A stretch of 64,000 nucleotides of DNA, taken from assembly GCA_030323885.1 (NCBI GenBank), contig CM059198.1:16096462-16160461 (forward strand), given 5' to 3'. The position numbers and the translations under genes were made by a program. Under the pieces are notes generated by a model. It was given only the letters and a program-made list of their open reading frames with translations, did not search any database and was not told the origin of the DNA. The first letter of the stretch is position 1. Each line of letters begins with the position of its first letter. Of the stretch, positions 23,540-35,110 are shown one piece after another. Origin of the DNA: Branchipolynoe longqiensis. Its lineage: Eukaryota > Annelida > Polychaeta > Phyllodocida > Polynoidae.

Positions 23540-23710
23540 TGAGAGACATTCATCTCATTCCACTGCTTATTTTGCTGTGATAGTAATGCGGAATGCCAGG
23601 CTAGGTAGCGACAAGTATTATTTAACTCATTGGTTTGATTCGATCAGTGTTCCAATCCAGGGGTTCGAATCCCACGACCTACCAAAGCGGCATGCGGGTG
23701 CGCAACTCAT
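23540..23710 (-). mobile_element. SINE family A, head half
   Basis: TAATGCGGAATGCCAGGCTA, GGTAGCGACAAGTAT and the box B-like GGGATTCGAACCCCTGGA (minus strand) identify the 5' half of family A. The 3' half is missing. It ends about 110 bp upstream of the transporter start codon. Confidence 0.65.
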
Positions 23711-23824
23711 TTTGCCATTCCATTTAAAAATATTTAGAAGTATCTGAATCACATGTTGTTAGGGTGTAAAATGACCTTCACCTAATCACTGACTGACTGT
23801 GGCGCCACCTCTTGCAGTGCCAAC

Positions 23825-23920
23825 ATGGCGGAACACGTGCACAACGCTAAGGACGCGATGCTGGAAGGAGCCCGCAAAATCCACGTTCCAGCGCCGCGTC
23901 AGATGGGGTGCTGTCGAGGG
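23825..23920 (+). CDS. SLC1A: EAAT exon 1 (residues 1-32)
   Basis: ATG in the context CAACATGG opens a 32-residue cytosolic N-terminus rich in charged residues and ending in RQMGCCRG. The exon stops at phase 0 before GTAGGTACGT. A second donor 4 bases downstream (TAG|GTACGT) is a closer match to the consensus, but using it would put exon 2 out of frame, so I chose the first. The N-terminus is the least conserved part of the family, so this exon is supported by frame, distance and the splice site more than by similarity. Confidence 0.75.
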
Positions 23921-24054
23921 GTAGGTACGTGAGCCATATTGTTAGCAATTGTGGCTAAGTTTGTACCATTCTTACCTAGTTTATGACTCCACCCCCGCCC
24001 CCCCCCCCCCACACACACCTAACGCACACTTATTCAAAGAGTCTGCTATGTTAT

Positions 24055-24653
24055 GGCCCTGTCACACTACGACGCTTCTCCCGGCGACCCGTCAGCGTTG
24101 AAAATACAATTTTAAGCGTCGAGAAACGTTAAAGATTTAGGGGGAATATGGGGAAATTGGACGTTGGTGCAGCGTGTTAGTAGTGCGCCGCCAACGTGTG
24201 TGGACGTGTTGGGGAAAAAAAAAAAAAATAGTTTGGCGCGACGTCTTCATATAACCTTAAATGTTGCTAGGGCATAAAACAAAAATGCCCCAGTTTGCCG
24301 CAACGGTTGGGAACGACCCTCCCGCGTGCACAGCGTCTGCCTAGCATTCCAATAACGTTATTCCGGCGCGTCCAACGCAGCACGACGCGCACCTAACGTC
24401 CTTACCCATATATTTGCGTGCGCTGCCGGTCGTTTTTTTTTTTTTGACACGCTTAAAACCTTGGCTGACCAACAGCGCGCGCCGGCGTTTTGCGCCGACC
24501 ATCAACATCAAACATAGTGTACCGACGTCTAGCGAAATGTACCGACGCGCCCGTAACGCGCCATCAGCGCGTCCCGGCGTTTCACTTAATATCGCCCAAA
24601 ATCAACACACGTTGACGGGTCGCCGGCGAGAAGCGTCGTAGTGTGACAGGGGC
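24055..24653. mobile_element. Foldback element with GGCCCTGTCACAC ends, copy 1
   Basis: The left end GGCCCTGTCACACTACGACG is mirrored at the right by CGTCGTAGTGTGACAGGGGC, and the inverted match extends inward with CTTCTC / GAGAAG and CGACCCGTC / GACGGGTCG. The interior is GC-rich and built from short words such as CGCGCC, AACGT and GACGCG. There is no transposase. Flanking tetramers are TTAT and TTTA, so the target duplication is unclear here. Confidence 0.8.
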
Positions 24654-24659
24654 TTTAGC

Positions 24660-25230
24660 TTAGCTTGTAACCTTTTCGGTTGTTCTCTCCATATTCCGCA
24701 GTTATTCGGAAGGTCTGCCAGAGAACATTTCTAACCTTTTCAATTGTTTTCATTGTATTCCATAGTTATTCGTCAAGTAAATTTGTAACTTGTTCTATTG
24801 TTTTCTATGAATTATGCAATTATTCGGGAACATCTGTAAGAGTTAATTTGTAACCTTTGCAGTTAGTTATATCGGAAAACCTGTACGAGTAAAGTTGTGA
24901 CCGTTTGAGTTGTTTTCTCAACATTACACGGTTATTCAGAAAGTCTTTAGAGCAAATTTGTAGCCTTTTCAGTTGTCTTATCCATATTCCACAGTTATTC
25001 AGAAAGTCCACCAGAATAAATTTGTAACCTTTACAGTTGTATTCTCTGCATTCTGCAATTATTCAAAAAGTGGGTAAGTGTTAAGTTGTAACCTTTGCAG
25101 TGGTTTTCTCCGCATTCTACAGTTATTGGAAAATTCTGTGATAGTTAATTTGTAACATTTTCAGCTGTTTTCTCCATATTCCGCAGTTGATCGGAAAGTC
25201 TGCGAGGCTAATTTGGAGCCTTGTTAATAT
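24660..25230. repeat. About 60-bp minisatellite
   Basis: Around nine units each contain TTTGTAACCTTTTCAGTTG, TTTCTCCATATTCCGCAGTT and ATTCGGAAAGTCTG with moderate divergence. Confidence 0.85.
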
Positions 25231-26065
25231 AGTGGCGTCCTCTGTCTGGTATGTACACTGCAGCAGGTTTCTGGATTGATGCAGTGTGCTTTCACCCCAC
25301 CCGAGCAGCGCCAGGAGCTTTGTCAATGTAGTGGTGCCCTGTGCCTGATATGTACACTGCAGCAGGTTTCTGGATTGATGCAGTGTGCTTTCACCCCACC
25401 CGAGCAGGGCCAGGAGCTTTGTCAATGTAGCATAAGCATATTCAGCGCTAAACGGAGCGACCCAACTAGCCACGGTGCGACCCAACCAGCCAGGGTTGAA
25501 CTCGTTTCAGCTCATTTAAACTTGTTTCCGGTACAAAGGCTAGGGGACCAGGTTAGAAACTGAGTGATAATAGATGAAAACTCCATGGCCTCTGCCCAAG
25601 CAAATGAATGCAAGGGGACCAGGCTAGACCTCCACAGAGCTAGCAGTGTAGTAAAATATTATTTGACTAGTTTATTTTTCAGACATTATCACATATTTAT
25701 GTATCTTTTGCACAGATTAAATTGTTTGAAGTATATTTGAAATTGATCTACATTGATTTCTGTTTAAATCACACAATATCACTACTTAATGAATGGGAAA
25801 CTCATCCTGCAAGGGTATGCTCGATATTACCCAGTGGGAACTCGTTTTTCATCCTTTCGTCGCTCTGGACCCTTCTCCAATGTAGTGGTGCCCTGTGCCT
25901 GATATGTACACTGCAGCAGGTTTCTGGATTGATGCAGTGTGCTTTCACCCCACCCGAGCAGGGCCAGGAGCTTTGTCAATGTAGTGGTGCCCTCTGCCTG
26001 ATATGTACACTGCAGCAGGTTTCTGGATTGATGCAGTGTGAGTCCATCCCATTCTAGCAGGACCA
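25225..26065. repeat. 105-bp repeat in two clusters
   Basis: Units run from TGTAGTGGTGCCCTGTGCCT through GCAGCAGGTTTCTGGATTGA to CGAGCAGGGCCAGGAGCTTT. About two lie at 25225-25435 and two to three at 25875-26065, separated by 440 bp of other sequence. Open frames here are by-products. Confidence 0.85.
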
Positions 26066-27038
26066 GGCGCCTGATTAGTGACCTGCTGAGTCCCAGCTGC
26101 AGTATTTTGGAATACACATTTATCCCAGTTCTGCACTATAACTTGTACTCCACAGCCCACCTCTAAACCAACGTTTTTCAAAGGTACATAGTTTGGTGGT
26201 TTGGTGTTTCTGCCATACTTCTTTTTAGAAAAAGCTACCAGAATGATAATCAAAATTTACTTTACTTTAGTCTGAAATCACTTTTATTTTATAATGGTTA
26301 ACTTTGAAGATATTTTAAATGAAAACATTCAATATTAATGTCCGTGTGCACAGCAAATTGCTGATCATCATTGGCGTCAACAGCGAGAGGTTCCATTACA
26401 TTGATGTCACTTTCCTTCTACGCAGTAATATATTATTAATCCCTCTATGTAGCATTAGATGCTTAATGGCTCAGTTGGATATGTAGAATCAAATCTAAAG
26501 TTGTTTTCATTTTTTTAACTTACTGTTTTTATCAGCATCAACAGCTTTACATACTTATCATTACTAATGGGGCGTGTGTGTAGGCCTACACAAATGCACT
26601 GGTCTTCCGGTACTAGTGGCAATCTGTTAAACAAACATATTTGGGAGTAGTTGGGGGAGGGTGCAATATTAGTCCAGTTTCGGTAGGTAGGTTATTGCGA
26701 CCGGCATAATTTTGTGTCCCCCCCCCCCCCCTTATCAAAGTAAGATTGGTGCTAATCTTCCGATGGGTTCATTTGGGGTTAGATAAGGGGTTATTTGCTG
26801 GTGGTGTATATCAAATTGCACAAGTGGCCAGTATGTGTGTACATTGCCATGCCTTCCTTATTACTCTGGACATGATATATGGCACAAATATACCATTCAC
26901 CGCCGGATTCTCCACTGCACTTTTACCACCATTTATATATCACATCCTTATTGTACAGACTACCACTATGGCTTCATAACGCAAGTCTACGTCATTCAGT
27001 AGTCACTTCCTCATTATTAATGTTCATCTTCAATATAT

Positions 27039-27277
27039 GAGCCTGTCTCAAAAGGTGCTAGCTCTTCGTTTTTTTGTCCATAGTAATGATTGACATAAAA
27101 CAGCACGGAAACGGTTACACTGAAAACACAAGGACATTTGCTTCAAATCAATATGTATTCTATTGGGATTATGAAACACCGTGTAAAAAACAAATCAGTT
27201 TATCCTGAGCAAATGCATAAGTAGATAGTGTGTTGATCGTTACTATGGACAAAGCTTAGCACCTTTGAGACAGTCTC
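27039..27277. mobile_element. Palindromic MITE (GAGCCTGTCTCAAAAGGTGC ends)
   Basis: The left arm GAGCCTGTCTCAAAAGGTGC...TTGTCCATAGTAA is mirrored by TTACTATGGACAA...GCACCTTTGAGACAGTCTC. The arms are about 45 bp with gaps, and ATATAT flanks both sides. It is 239 bp with no coding capacity, within EAAT intron 1. Confidence 0.8.
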
Positions 27278-27538
27278 ATATATTCTCTTTTATATGATCT
27301 CTTAAGATGACTATTTGAAAAGACTCCCTCCCCTAGTATTGTCCATACCATAATATTATTGCCTGCACACACCCCTTCCTATATTATCGCCCATGTCTTA
27401 CCATTGCTCTCTGCATCAGTAGAATTGCATTCTCCAACAACTCCAATTATCACCCATACCCTAATATTGTTGTCTGCACACACACCCTCCCACATTATCG
27501 CCCATGTCTTAACATTGCCATCTGTTTGCTGCTCCCAG

Positions 27539-27737
27539 TTCCTGTCATGGCTGCGCTTCAACATCCTGCTCGTGATGACCGTGCTCGGCGTCATGTTCGG
27601 CGTCATCCTCGGCTTCGCCATGCGCCCCATGGAGCTGAGCAGCGACTACATCATGTTCATCTCCTTCCCCGGAGAGGTGCTCATGCGTATGCTCAAGATG
27701 CTCATCTTGCCACTGATCGTCTCATCTCTAATATCTG
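27539..27737 (+). CDS. SLC1A: EAAT exon 2 (residues 33-99; TM1-TM2)
   Basis: The acceptor TGCTGCTCCCAG is followed by [17 protein letters not shown], the first transmembrane helix. Then come [18 protein letters not shown] and [19 protein letters not shown], which are the TM1-TM2 signature of the family. It ends at phase 1 before GTAAGG. Confidence 0.95.
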
Positions 27738-27784
27738 GTAAGGCGCTATCAGGGTTAATATTTCATATTCAAGGTCGTCCTCTC

Positions 27785-28110
27785 AGAAATGGGATAGGTG
27801 TGTGTGGTGGGGCTTTACATCCTAGTAACATCTACGGTCATATCAGTATGGTACCGACTTGTGACAGTGCACAGTCATTGTAACTTTATAGTGCTGCCTC
27901 ATTGGGAGTTCAAGCCACCGGAACCATGACCTGATATATCATACAGTCATATTATCCTGATACTCATCTAAACCAGTCTTTGGGATATCCTATTAATGCG
28001 AGCACCAGGCTAGGTAGCAACAGGTATCAACTTTTAAGTCAATGGTTTGACATGGCCGGGTTCAAATACTACGATCTACGAAAACTGGAGGCCGACGCTC
28101 AACTCAGTCA
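27785..28110 (-). mobile_element. SINE family A in EAAT intron 2
   Basis: TCCTAGTAACATCTACGGTC, GACAGTGCACAGTCATTG, TATAGTGCTGCCTCATTGGG and GGCTAGGTAGCAACAGGTAT appear in family order. Confidence 0.72.
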
Positions 28111-28337
28111 ATTCAAGTTCAACTCGACACAGAGTGGATGATTGCAATGAGGGCTCTCCTCTCAATCACTAAGCTTTAAGTTCTAACTGGATTCCTCTAT
28201 TTTGATCGAAAGAAGGATTTTGCAGATACTACGTGCATGCGCTGAAAATTAAAAAAAGCACACAAAAAAAAGACACATGGATCTAATCAGTAGATTTTTT
28301 TTAAAGCCAGATAATGTTGGGGTCATTTTCCAATAGG

Positions 28338-28622
28338 CTCTTACTAATAGGACATTACTGACTAGCAGTTGTCTGAAACACCACCCTGTGTGTCCAAACA
28401 GTGGTCCACAATTAGTTCATCAAAGGTTGTGTGTCATACATGCTGTTCTGTCTGTGTGGAAGTGCATATAAAAGACCCCTTGCTGCTTATCGGAAGAGGT
28501 AGCCTATATGGCGGCAGTGGGTTTCCTCCAAAGAAATATGTCAGAATGACCATATGTTTGATGTCCAATAGGTGATGATATGAAAATCAAAGTGCTCTTG
28601 AGGCATTGTTAAATAAAAAAAG
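28338..28622 (+). mobile_element. Mollusc-like SINE in EAAT intron 2
   Basis: The block GGCGGCAGTGGGTTTCCTCC, then CATATGTTTGATGTCCAATA, AAGTGCTCTTGAGGCATTG and TTAAATAAAAAAAG resembles SINE 3' regions that I recall from bivalve and gastropod genomes. The tRNA-like head is not evident. A Repbase or Dfam search would settle this. Confidence 0.6.
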
Positions 28623-28701
28623 ATTTACTTTTTACTTTTTCACTTTGTATATCAGAGATGGGCGTGTTACTCTCATGTGTGCGTCTTTGCTCCCGTGGCA
28701 G

Positions 28702-28909
28702 GCCTTTCCCAGCTGGACCCCAAGTCTTCGGGCCGGATGGGCTCTCGGGCCCTCGTCTACTACTTCGTCACCACCATCTTGGCCGCCATTGTGGGCATTG
28801 TGTGCGTCCTCTCCATCCACCCAGGAGACCCCAAGATCAAAGAAGGCTTGGGCACCGGCCAAGAAAACACAAGGGTATCCTCACTGGATGCCTTCCTTGA
28901 TCTTATCCG
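28702..28909 (+). CDS. SLC1A: EAAT exon 3 (residues 99-168; TM3)
   Basis: The phase 1 entry completes a Gly codon, then [20 protein letters not shown] and the TM3 segment through SIHPGDP, a family hallmark. Charged residues and [10 protein letters not shown] follow. It ends at phase 2 before GTAGGT. Confidence 0.95.
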
Positions 28910-29748
28910 GTAGGTAGTAGATAAGGTATTCACCCATACTCAGATTAAGGGTAGTGGCAACTATGTCTAAATATAAAAAGAACAAGCAGGTTTTGATCGA
29001 AATCAACAGTAAACAATGTGTGGATGACATGGTTCCAGTGTGCATTGTTTATCCATATTGGCATAGAGTTGATGCATCGGGAGAGAATGTAAAAAACCTA
29101 CACAAAAAAACAAGATGGTGGTCACTTCATGCTCTCGATTCGACTTTTGTATTCTATTATTCTACATGATTTCATAAATTCTTCACTCCAAAAAGAGTGG
29201 GCTATGGTAGATAAACATTGGAAGCAAATATTTAGCATCATAAGGTCCGTACATATATAAATATATATGCATATATACGCATATATACATATAGAAACAT
29301 AGCCACATAAGGACATGGATACATGTATATATATGCACATGTATACATATAGATATGACTAAAAGATTCCAGTGCATGAGTGACAGTATTCGCGGCACTG
29401 GTAGCGCCACCTGTCCCACCGATAAAAGGGGGGGGGGGTCACCCATAAAGTAGTAAACAACATATGAGTGGCTAATATAGGGAATCTTCCCCTACGCGCC
29501 TTTATACTCGCATAACCTTTATGCATCACATATACATTTAATCAGTTATACAGTTCTACAGTTATACATATATACGTGATATGTAATTTACTATGTGAAA
29601 ATATATTGGTGGAGCAATGGCTCTTGTACTGTTTACCTTTGAAATATATATTGTTCAAAACAGATTGATCCGTTTCTACACATATACTGTATTAACCCAA
29701 TACAACTCTCCCCTCCCCCCCCCCCCGCACCTCCGCCGCCCTCCCCAG

Positions 29749-29951
29749 GAACTTGTTCCCGGAGAACCTGGTGCAGGCCTGCTTCCAACAGGTGCAGACC
29801 ATCAAGGTGCCGAAGACCATCAAGATAGTGCCGCCGAGTCACAATGACACCAACATCCTCACCACCATCGCCACGGACCTCTTCAATGCCACGAACGGCA
29901 CGCAGGCCATGCAGAGGGCACTGCAGTATAAGGATGGCATGAATGTACTCG
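29749..29951 (+). CDS. SLC1A: EAAT exon 4 (residues 168-236; glycosylated extracellular loop)
   Basis: It continues as NLFPENLVQACFQQ, the end of TM3-TM4a typical of EAATs. The large external loop follows with three N-glycosylation sequons (NDT, NAT, NGT). It ends DGMNVLG across a phase 1 donor GTGTGTAT. The last roughly 35 bases and the donor are copied about ten times in the following intron. Confidence 0.93.
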
Positions 29952-30905
29952 GTGTGTATACGTCATATATATATATTACATGTTCACATAGCATACAACA
30001 GGGGCGCTGCAGTATAAGGATGGCATGAATGTAATTGGTGTGTATACGTCATATATATATAGTACATGTTCACATAGCATACAACAGGGGGCACTGCAGT
30101 ATAAGGATGGCATGAATGTAATTGGTGTGTATATGTCATATATATAGTACATGTTCACATAGCATACGGCAGGGGGCACTGCAGTATAAGGATGGCATGA
30201 ATGTAATTGGTGTGTATATGTCATATATATATATTACATGTTCACATAGCATACAACAGGGGTGCTGCAATATAAGGACAGCGTGAATGTAATTGGTGTG
30301 TATAAGTCATATATATAGTACATGTTCACATAGCATCCGACAGGGGGCACTGCAGTATAAGGACGGCATGAATGTAATTGGTGTGTATATGTCATAGGCC
30401 TATATATAGTACATGTTCACATAGCATACGGCAGGGGGCACTGCAGTATAAGGATGGCATGAATGTACTTGGTGTGTATACATCATATATATAGTTCATG
30501 TTCACATAACATACAACAGGGGGCACTGCAGTATAAGGACCGCATGAATGTAATCAGTGTGTATTCATCATATATATAGTACATGTTCACATAGCATACA
30601 ACATGGGGTGCTGCAGTATAAGGACGTCATGAATGTAATCCCCGTCCTGATATGACCTTAGATGTTGCTAGGACGTAAAACAACAACAAACAAACAAACA
30701 AACATGAATGTAATCAGTGTGTATATGTCATATATATAGTACATGTTCACATATCATACAACAGGGGGCACTGCAGTATAAGGATGGCATGAATGTACTC
30801 GGTGTGTATTCATCATATATATAGTACATGTTCACATAGCATACAACAGGGGGTGCTGTAGTATAAAGACGAAATGAATGTAATTGATGTGTATACTTCA
30901 TATAA
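29952..30905. repeat. 86-bp minisatellite derived from the exon 4 / intron 4 boundary
   Basis: About ten further units repeat GGCACTGCAGTATAAGGATG and GCATGAATGTA..., then G|GTGTGTAT, then TACATGTTCACATAGCAT. The first unit begins inside exon 4 itself. Donor-like GT dinucleotides fall at about 30038, 30125, 30210, 30296, 30381, 30472, 30557, 30717 and 30802, a period of 85-87 apart from one 91-bp step and one step lengthened by an insertion. Later units have variants that weaken the donor (CAGTGTGT, TGATGTGT). Confidence 0.88.
30641..30702 (+). mobile_element. 5'-truncated SINE family A with 13-bp target duplication
   Basis: The insert ends TTGCTAGGACGTAAAAC followed by AAC and AAAC repeats, and is flanked by CATGAATGTAATC at 30628-30640 and 30703-30715. 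It interrupts one minisatellite unit, so it is younger than that unit. Confidence 0.85.
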
Positions 30906-31022
30906 CTACTAACTATGGTTGGCAATTGATATTCAAACAGATAATTGTGAATCAGTAGAGTCGTGTTGGTCTTGATACTTCCCCTTTACATCCCTTGTTG
31001 CCACCTCCCGTTGTTTCCACAG

Positions 31023-31149
31023 GCATCCTAGGCTTCAGCATTGCATTTGGCATCATCATTGGACAGATGGGCGACCAAGCACGCATCATGATCAACTTCT
31101 TCCAGTGCCTCTCTGAGATCGTTATGCGGCTAGTCGCCATCATCATGTG
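31023..31149 (+). CDS. SLC1A: EAAT exon 5 (residues 236-278; TM4c-TM5)
   Basis: The acceptor TTGTTTCCACAG is followed by [20 protein letters not shown] and [20 protein letters not shown], matching TM4c and TM5 of EAATs. It ends at phase 2 inside a Trp codon before GTGAGT. Confidence 0.95.
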
Positions 31150-31159
31150 GTGAGTGCTA

Positions 31160-31528
31160 CATAAAGTTGCATAATCCGATGGTTTTACATTTCTGACAGT
31201 TTCGGAGATAAATACAATCCCCATTAATTGCTACAATCTACTTTACCTTAGTTTGAGGTAGCTTTTATTTTAAATCGCTAATATTTTAGATATTTGAAGT
31301 GCAACTATGCAACATTAATTTTGGCAAGTATGCCAAAACTCTGACACCGTAGACTTAAGCAGTAACATATTCTATTACATTGATCCAGTATGCCCTTCTG
31401 TGTGACACCAACTGCTTAATAAGTGCAACAGTATCTAAGTTAGATATGTAGTATCATATCTAGGTGAGTGTTTTGGTTTTGAAAATTGTATGCTTCTTCG
31501 GACAATGCAGAGTTAAACCTGAACGGTC
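31160..31528. mobile_element. MITE, CATAGTCCGATG family, in EAAT intron 5
   Basis: The left end AAAGTTGCATAATCCGATGG and right end CTTCGGACAATGCAGAGTTAA are worn family termini, and the interior words agree with 2666-2953. A partial second copy of the opposite half continues to about 31605 (GGTCCGATGAAATCATCAAA). Confidence 0.75.
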
Positions 31529-31689
31529 CGATGAAATCATCAAATTTTAAAAACCAAGACACTTTCCTAGATTTAATCCAACATATTCAACTTATAAATA
31601 CTGATGCCTGAAATATAGGCTTCATCTATTCAGTAAGAACAAATTGAGATGATAATTGATATAATATAACTGTCTGTTTGTTGTCTTCT

Positions 31690-32096
31690 TTAGGGCGGCT
31701 AAACATTTTTATTCATCTGAATACAATCTTTCTTTAGCGCACAGGCACTGGACTTCTGGCCTTACTTCGGTCATTTACACTATTTAATTTTTTTTTCTTG
31801 AAGATTTATACTGCCTATCATGGATAAGTCTGAATAGACTTCTTTTCACCATTAGACAGTTTGTCGATAGAAAGCCCGAGCCTACACATTTACCGACCCA
31901 AGTGATTTTTAACCTCCCACACCACATAGACATGGTATGAGAGCAACTGGCCTGTGATGATGCTGTAAGTTATACATTGCGGTGGAAATCCAAATTGGCA
32001 GGGGTGGGGGGGCACGGGGAATTGAACCACCAACCTTCAGATTAGGAGTCCGACCTAGAAAAAAGTCAGACACTCTAACCACTCCGCCACAGAGAA
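31690..32096 (-). mobile_element. Family D retroposon end and SINE family C in EAAT intron 5
   Basis: The family D 3' end (minus strand GGCCAGAAGTCCAGTGCC) lies at 31690-31765. A near full-length family C SINE follows at 31790-32096, with the minus-strand head TCTGTGGCGGAGTGGTTAGA at its high-coordinate end and box B GGTGGTTCAATTCCCC. Bases 32097-32496 show no further element. Confidence 0.75.
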
Positions 32097-32496
32097 CACA
32101 AAGAATTTTTAAATAATAAACTATTATTACTAGATTCACTTAGTTAAGTATTTGTGGTATATCTCGTCAGGACCATACATTTAGTGTATGCATTTACTGT
32201 CAGCGGTGATTTAGTTAGTTTTCTAGGCAGGGTTATGTCAGTATAGTCTGGGTTTAAGTATAATCCAATTTGTCTACCTAAGTGGGTGCGATGTACATAG
32301 TTTATAGCAAGCCTTCAGTGTCTGCATTAGTATAGGACAGTCTGGACTTTGATAAAACGCTATTGAATGTATGGGAGGATTTAGTTAGTTGAAAGTAGTA
32401 AAACAGATATGTGTGGAGTTATTATTACAGTGGTGCTCGTTGTCAGTGCCTGTGTGCAGTTGTTTGATGTTTCGCTTGGGTTTCATGCACACTCAG

Positions 32497-32730
32497 GTAC
32501 TCGCCCTTTGGCATCATGTGCCTGATCGCCGGTAAGATCATGTCCATTGAGAACCTGGCGGCCACCGCCTCCCAGCTGGGCCTCTACATGCTTACTGTCA
32601 TCCTGGGCCTACTCATCCACGCCTGTGGCACGTTGTCACTTCTCTACTTCGCCGTCACACGGAAGAACCCGGTCACCTTCTTCAGGGGCATGCTGCAGGC
32701 CTGGGTCACTGCCCTCGGAACGGCGTCAAG
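32497..32730 (+). CDS. SLC1A: EAAT exon 6 (residues 278-356; TM6 and start of HP1)
   Basis: It reads [20 protein letters not shown], the conserved WYSP start of TM6 with its Trp split across the intron. Then come [20 protein letters not shown] and [17 protein letters not shown] leading into hairpin 1. It ends at phase 2 inside a Ser codon before GTCAGC. Confidence 0.95.
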
Positions 32731-34559
32731 GTCAGCATAGATAACCCTTCAGTGTTTTTTTGGTGGTTTACATCATAGATTTCCTGCATATGCGCATTGC
32801 CTGTTTGACGGAAGTAGCCATTACATGGAGCCGATAGTAAGTAGCCGGGTTGTGCTTATAGTTCTTTGGCCTTTATTTATTTATTCGCTTTTTATTTGTT
32901 TGCTGGGGTTTTACGTCCCAGCAACATATATGGCTATATCAGTACGGGTACCAACTTGCGACAGTGCACACTCATGGTGACTTCATAAGTGCTGTCCCAC
33001 CGGGAGACCAGGCTGCTGGAACCATGACCTGATATCCTGCACAGTCACATTGGTGCATAATTTCAAATTGTGGTTAATTCGGCAGGAAAGCCAGTGCTGA
33101 CCCCTGGATTCTACTCCCCACACTTAGAGGGACGCCTCTGCCCTGCCACTCGGGCACTCGGCCCGGTTCCCCCAACCTGTAATGTTTCCTTGAAACCTCG
33201 CAGTAAGTATGGAAATAATTCACACGAGGCTTCATAAAGACCTTTAGGAGCTTAGGTGCGAAGTTGGTTACTGTGGCGATAATATTAACAGAACGATTGG
33301 CATAAACCGTTGAAATTTCCGGTATGCTAAATTCACAGTCGCCGTTGTTTTACTTGTCGGACCTTGGCTTGATGGCTCGATTATCGCTATGGTATCTCAG
33401 CGGCTGTATCGTGTTGAGACCCAAGAATGCTGGACGATGTAAACTCTGTGGATTTGGTCCTTACAAGTTCATCACACAAGCAATATTAACAGAATGACCC
33501 GGGCACAGTGCTAATATTGCTGAAACTGAGAACATAAACATCAGCGATTTAATATCTGTTAGGCCATCGGCCCAAGCTGCATCACACTAACACCCACAGA
33601 TGACAGAGGTGAGGCCCGCACACACATGCTGACGCTGATGCTGTAAGCGGTAGAAATTTGATGTCAGCTCTAAACACTCGCGACTGTATCTCTGCTGGGC
33701 CGCTGGAATGAGCAGCATCACACAACTAACCTAGTGCATACAAATCTGTAAACTGTGGTGATTTAATGCCCGCTGCGCTATGGCCATGTGGCCCCGACAA
33801 ATCACAGAGGGATGCCCTACTGACGCTGACTCTGCCTGCAACATACACTTAAGGAGGCATCACTAACATAGACATCAGCGACAACCCTGTGTTAATGTCC
33901 ACATTTGCTGCGGAGGTGTGGGCAGCCCCGGGCCGGCCGTCCACCTCTGGTGCCTTGGGCGCCCCCTCCCACACCATCCTCGGGACAGCGAAGCCACCTG
34001 GCTCCCCGCTACTCGGCTGCCTCCCGTATGCAAGGATCACCCTGCGGGGGAGACCCCACACCTGGCATCACTTCCACGGGGATATTCCCACCCGCTGCTG
34101 AAGCATTGTGCCCAAGGATTCCCCTGCATGGGGAAACCCCACCCACTGCGTCACTTCTGCAGGGATACCCCCACCTGCTGTCGAAGCTGGTTCCTGGGGC
34201 CCAACACGGGGCCCTGTGTGGGCGCTGGCCACCAGCGCGGGGAGCTACCTTCCCGCTGTGTAAACGTTCGCGATTGGAAAATCTCTGCAAAGATCTGTGG
34301 TCTGAGATTGTGCGCGCAGCGGTGATTGGATACCTGTGTGGACATCGATCCCCTGATATCCGCTGTGCCAATGCACATACTGACACTGAGTCTGTAAATA
34401 TCAGCCACATGGTGCCTCTGTAGGTATGGACGATTTGTTGTCTGCTAGGCCAACACACATACTGACACTGAGTCCATAAACATCAGGGATGTGATGCTGT
34501 TGAACATTGACATTGATATCGCATCATAGCATCACCCACGTCAACCACGTCAAACATGC

Positions 34560-35110
34560 CAGTGACCATACTATTGTCGACACTCACCCAGGCCATCAAT
34601 GCTGATGTAACAGTCACCTCGCCCCAGTCATGCACATATACTGCAACGCCCACAATGTCTCCACGCCGAAGTCGTCACGCGCGTCGTCCATGATGCCACC
34701 CGCATCACTCTCGTCGGTGATGTCATCCATGTTCAAAAGGTCACCCACGTCACCCAAGCCAAAAACGACGCCAATGACATCACCCATGTCCATGACGCCA
34801 CCCGCATCACTCTCGTTGGTGGTGTCACCCACGTTCAAAAGGTCACCCATGTCACCCACGTCACCCACCTGCATCACTCTCGTCGGTGATGTCACCCACG
34901 TTCAAAAGGTCACCCACGTCACCGTCGTCACCCAAGCCAAAACGACGCCAACGACACCACCCATGTCCATGACGCCAGCCGCTTCACTCTCGTCGGTGAT
35001 GTCACCCACGTTCAAAGGTCACTCACGTCACCCAAGCCAAACCGACACCAACGACATCGCCCATGTCCATGAGGCCACCCACATCACTCTCGTCGGTGAT
35101 GTCACCTACC
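34560..35110. repeat. GTCACCCACGT minisatellite
   Basis: Units of about 65-115 bp repeat the words GCATCACTCTCGTCGGTGAT, GTCACCCACGTTCAAAAGGT and CCCATGTCCATGACGCCA, five to six times. Open frames in several phases result from the repeat. Confidence 0.82.

Larger units (their letters stand above)
23921..27538 (+). other. EAAT intron 1 (3.6 kb), repeat-filled
   Basis: It contains a foldback element (24055-24653), a 60-bp tandem array (24660-25230), 105-bp repeats (25225-25435 and 25875-26050), a worn MITE (about 26180-26560) and a palindromic MITE (27039-27277). A duplicated 50-odd-bp block with CATTATCGCCCATGTCTTA lies just before the acceptor (27350-27520). No enhancer or RNA gene can be asserted from sequence. 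Confidence 0.75.

Noticed and set aside
23921..23930. Alternative exon 1 donor TAG|GTACGT at 23925
   Set aside because: It is a stronger consensus, but it would shift exon 2 out of the EAAT frame.
29952..30905. CRISPR-like array of regular repeats
   Set aside because: There are no unique spacers. The entire 86-bp unit repeats, and the context is a eukaryotic intron.
33849..34458. GC-rich open frames up to 172 codons in EAAT intron 6
   Set aside because: Four frames on both strands are open at once, no family motif is visible, and the flanking EAAT exons splice correctly without them.
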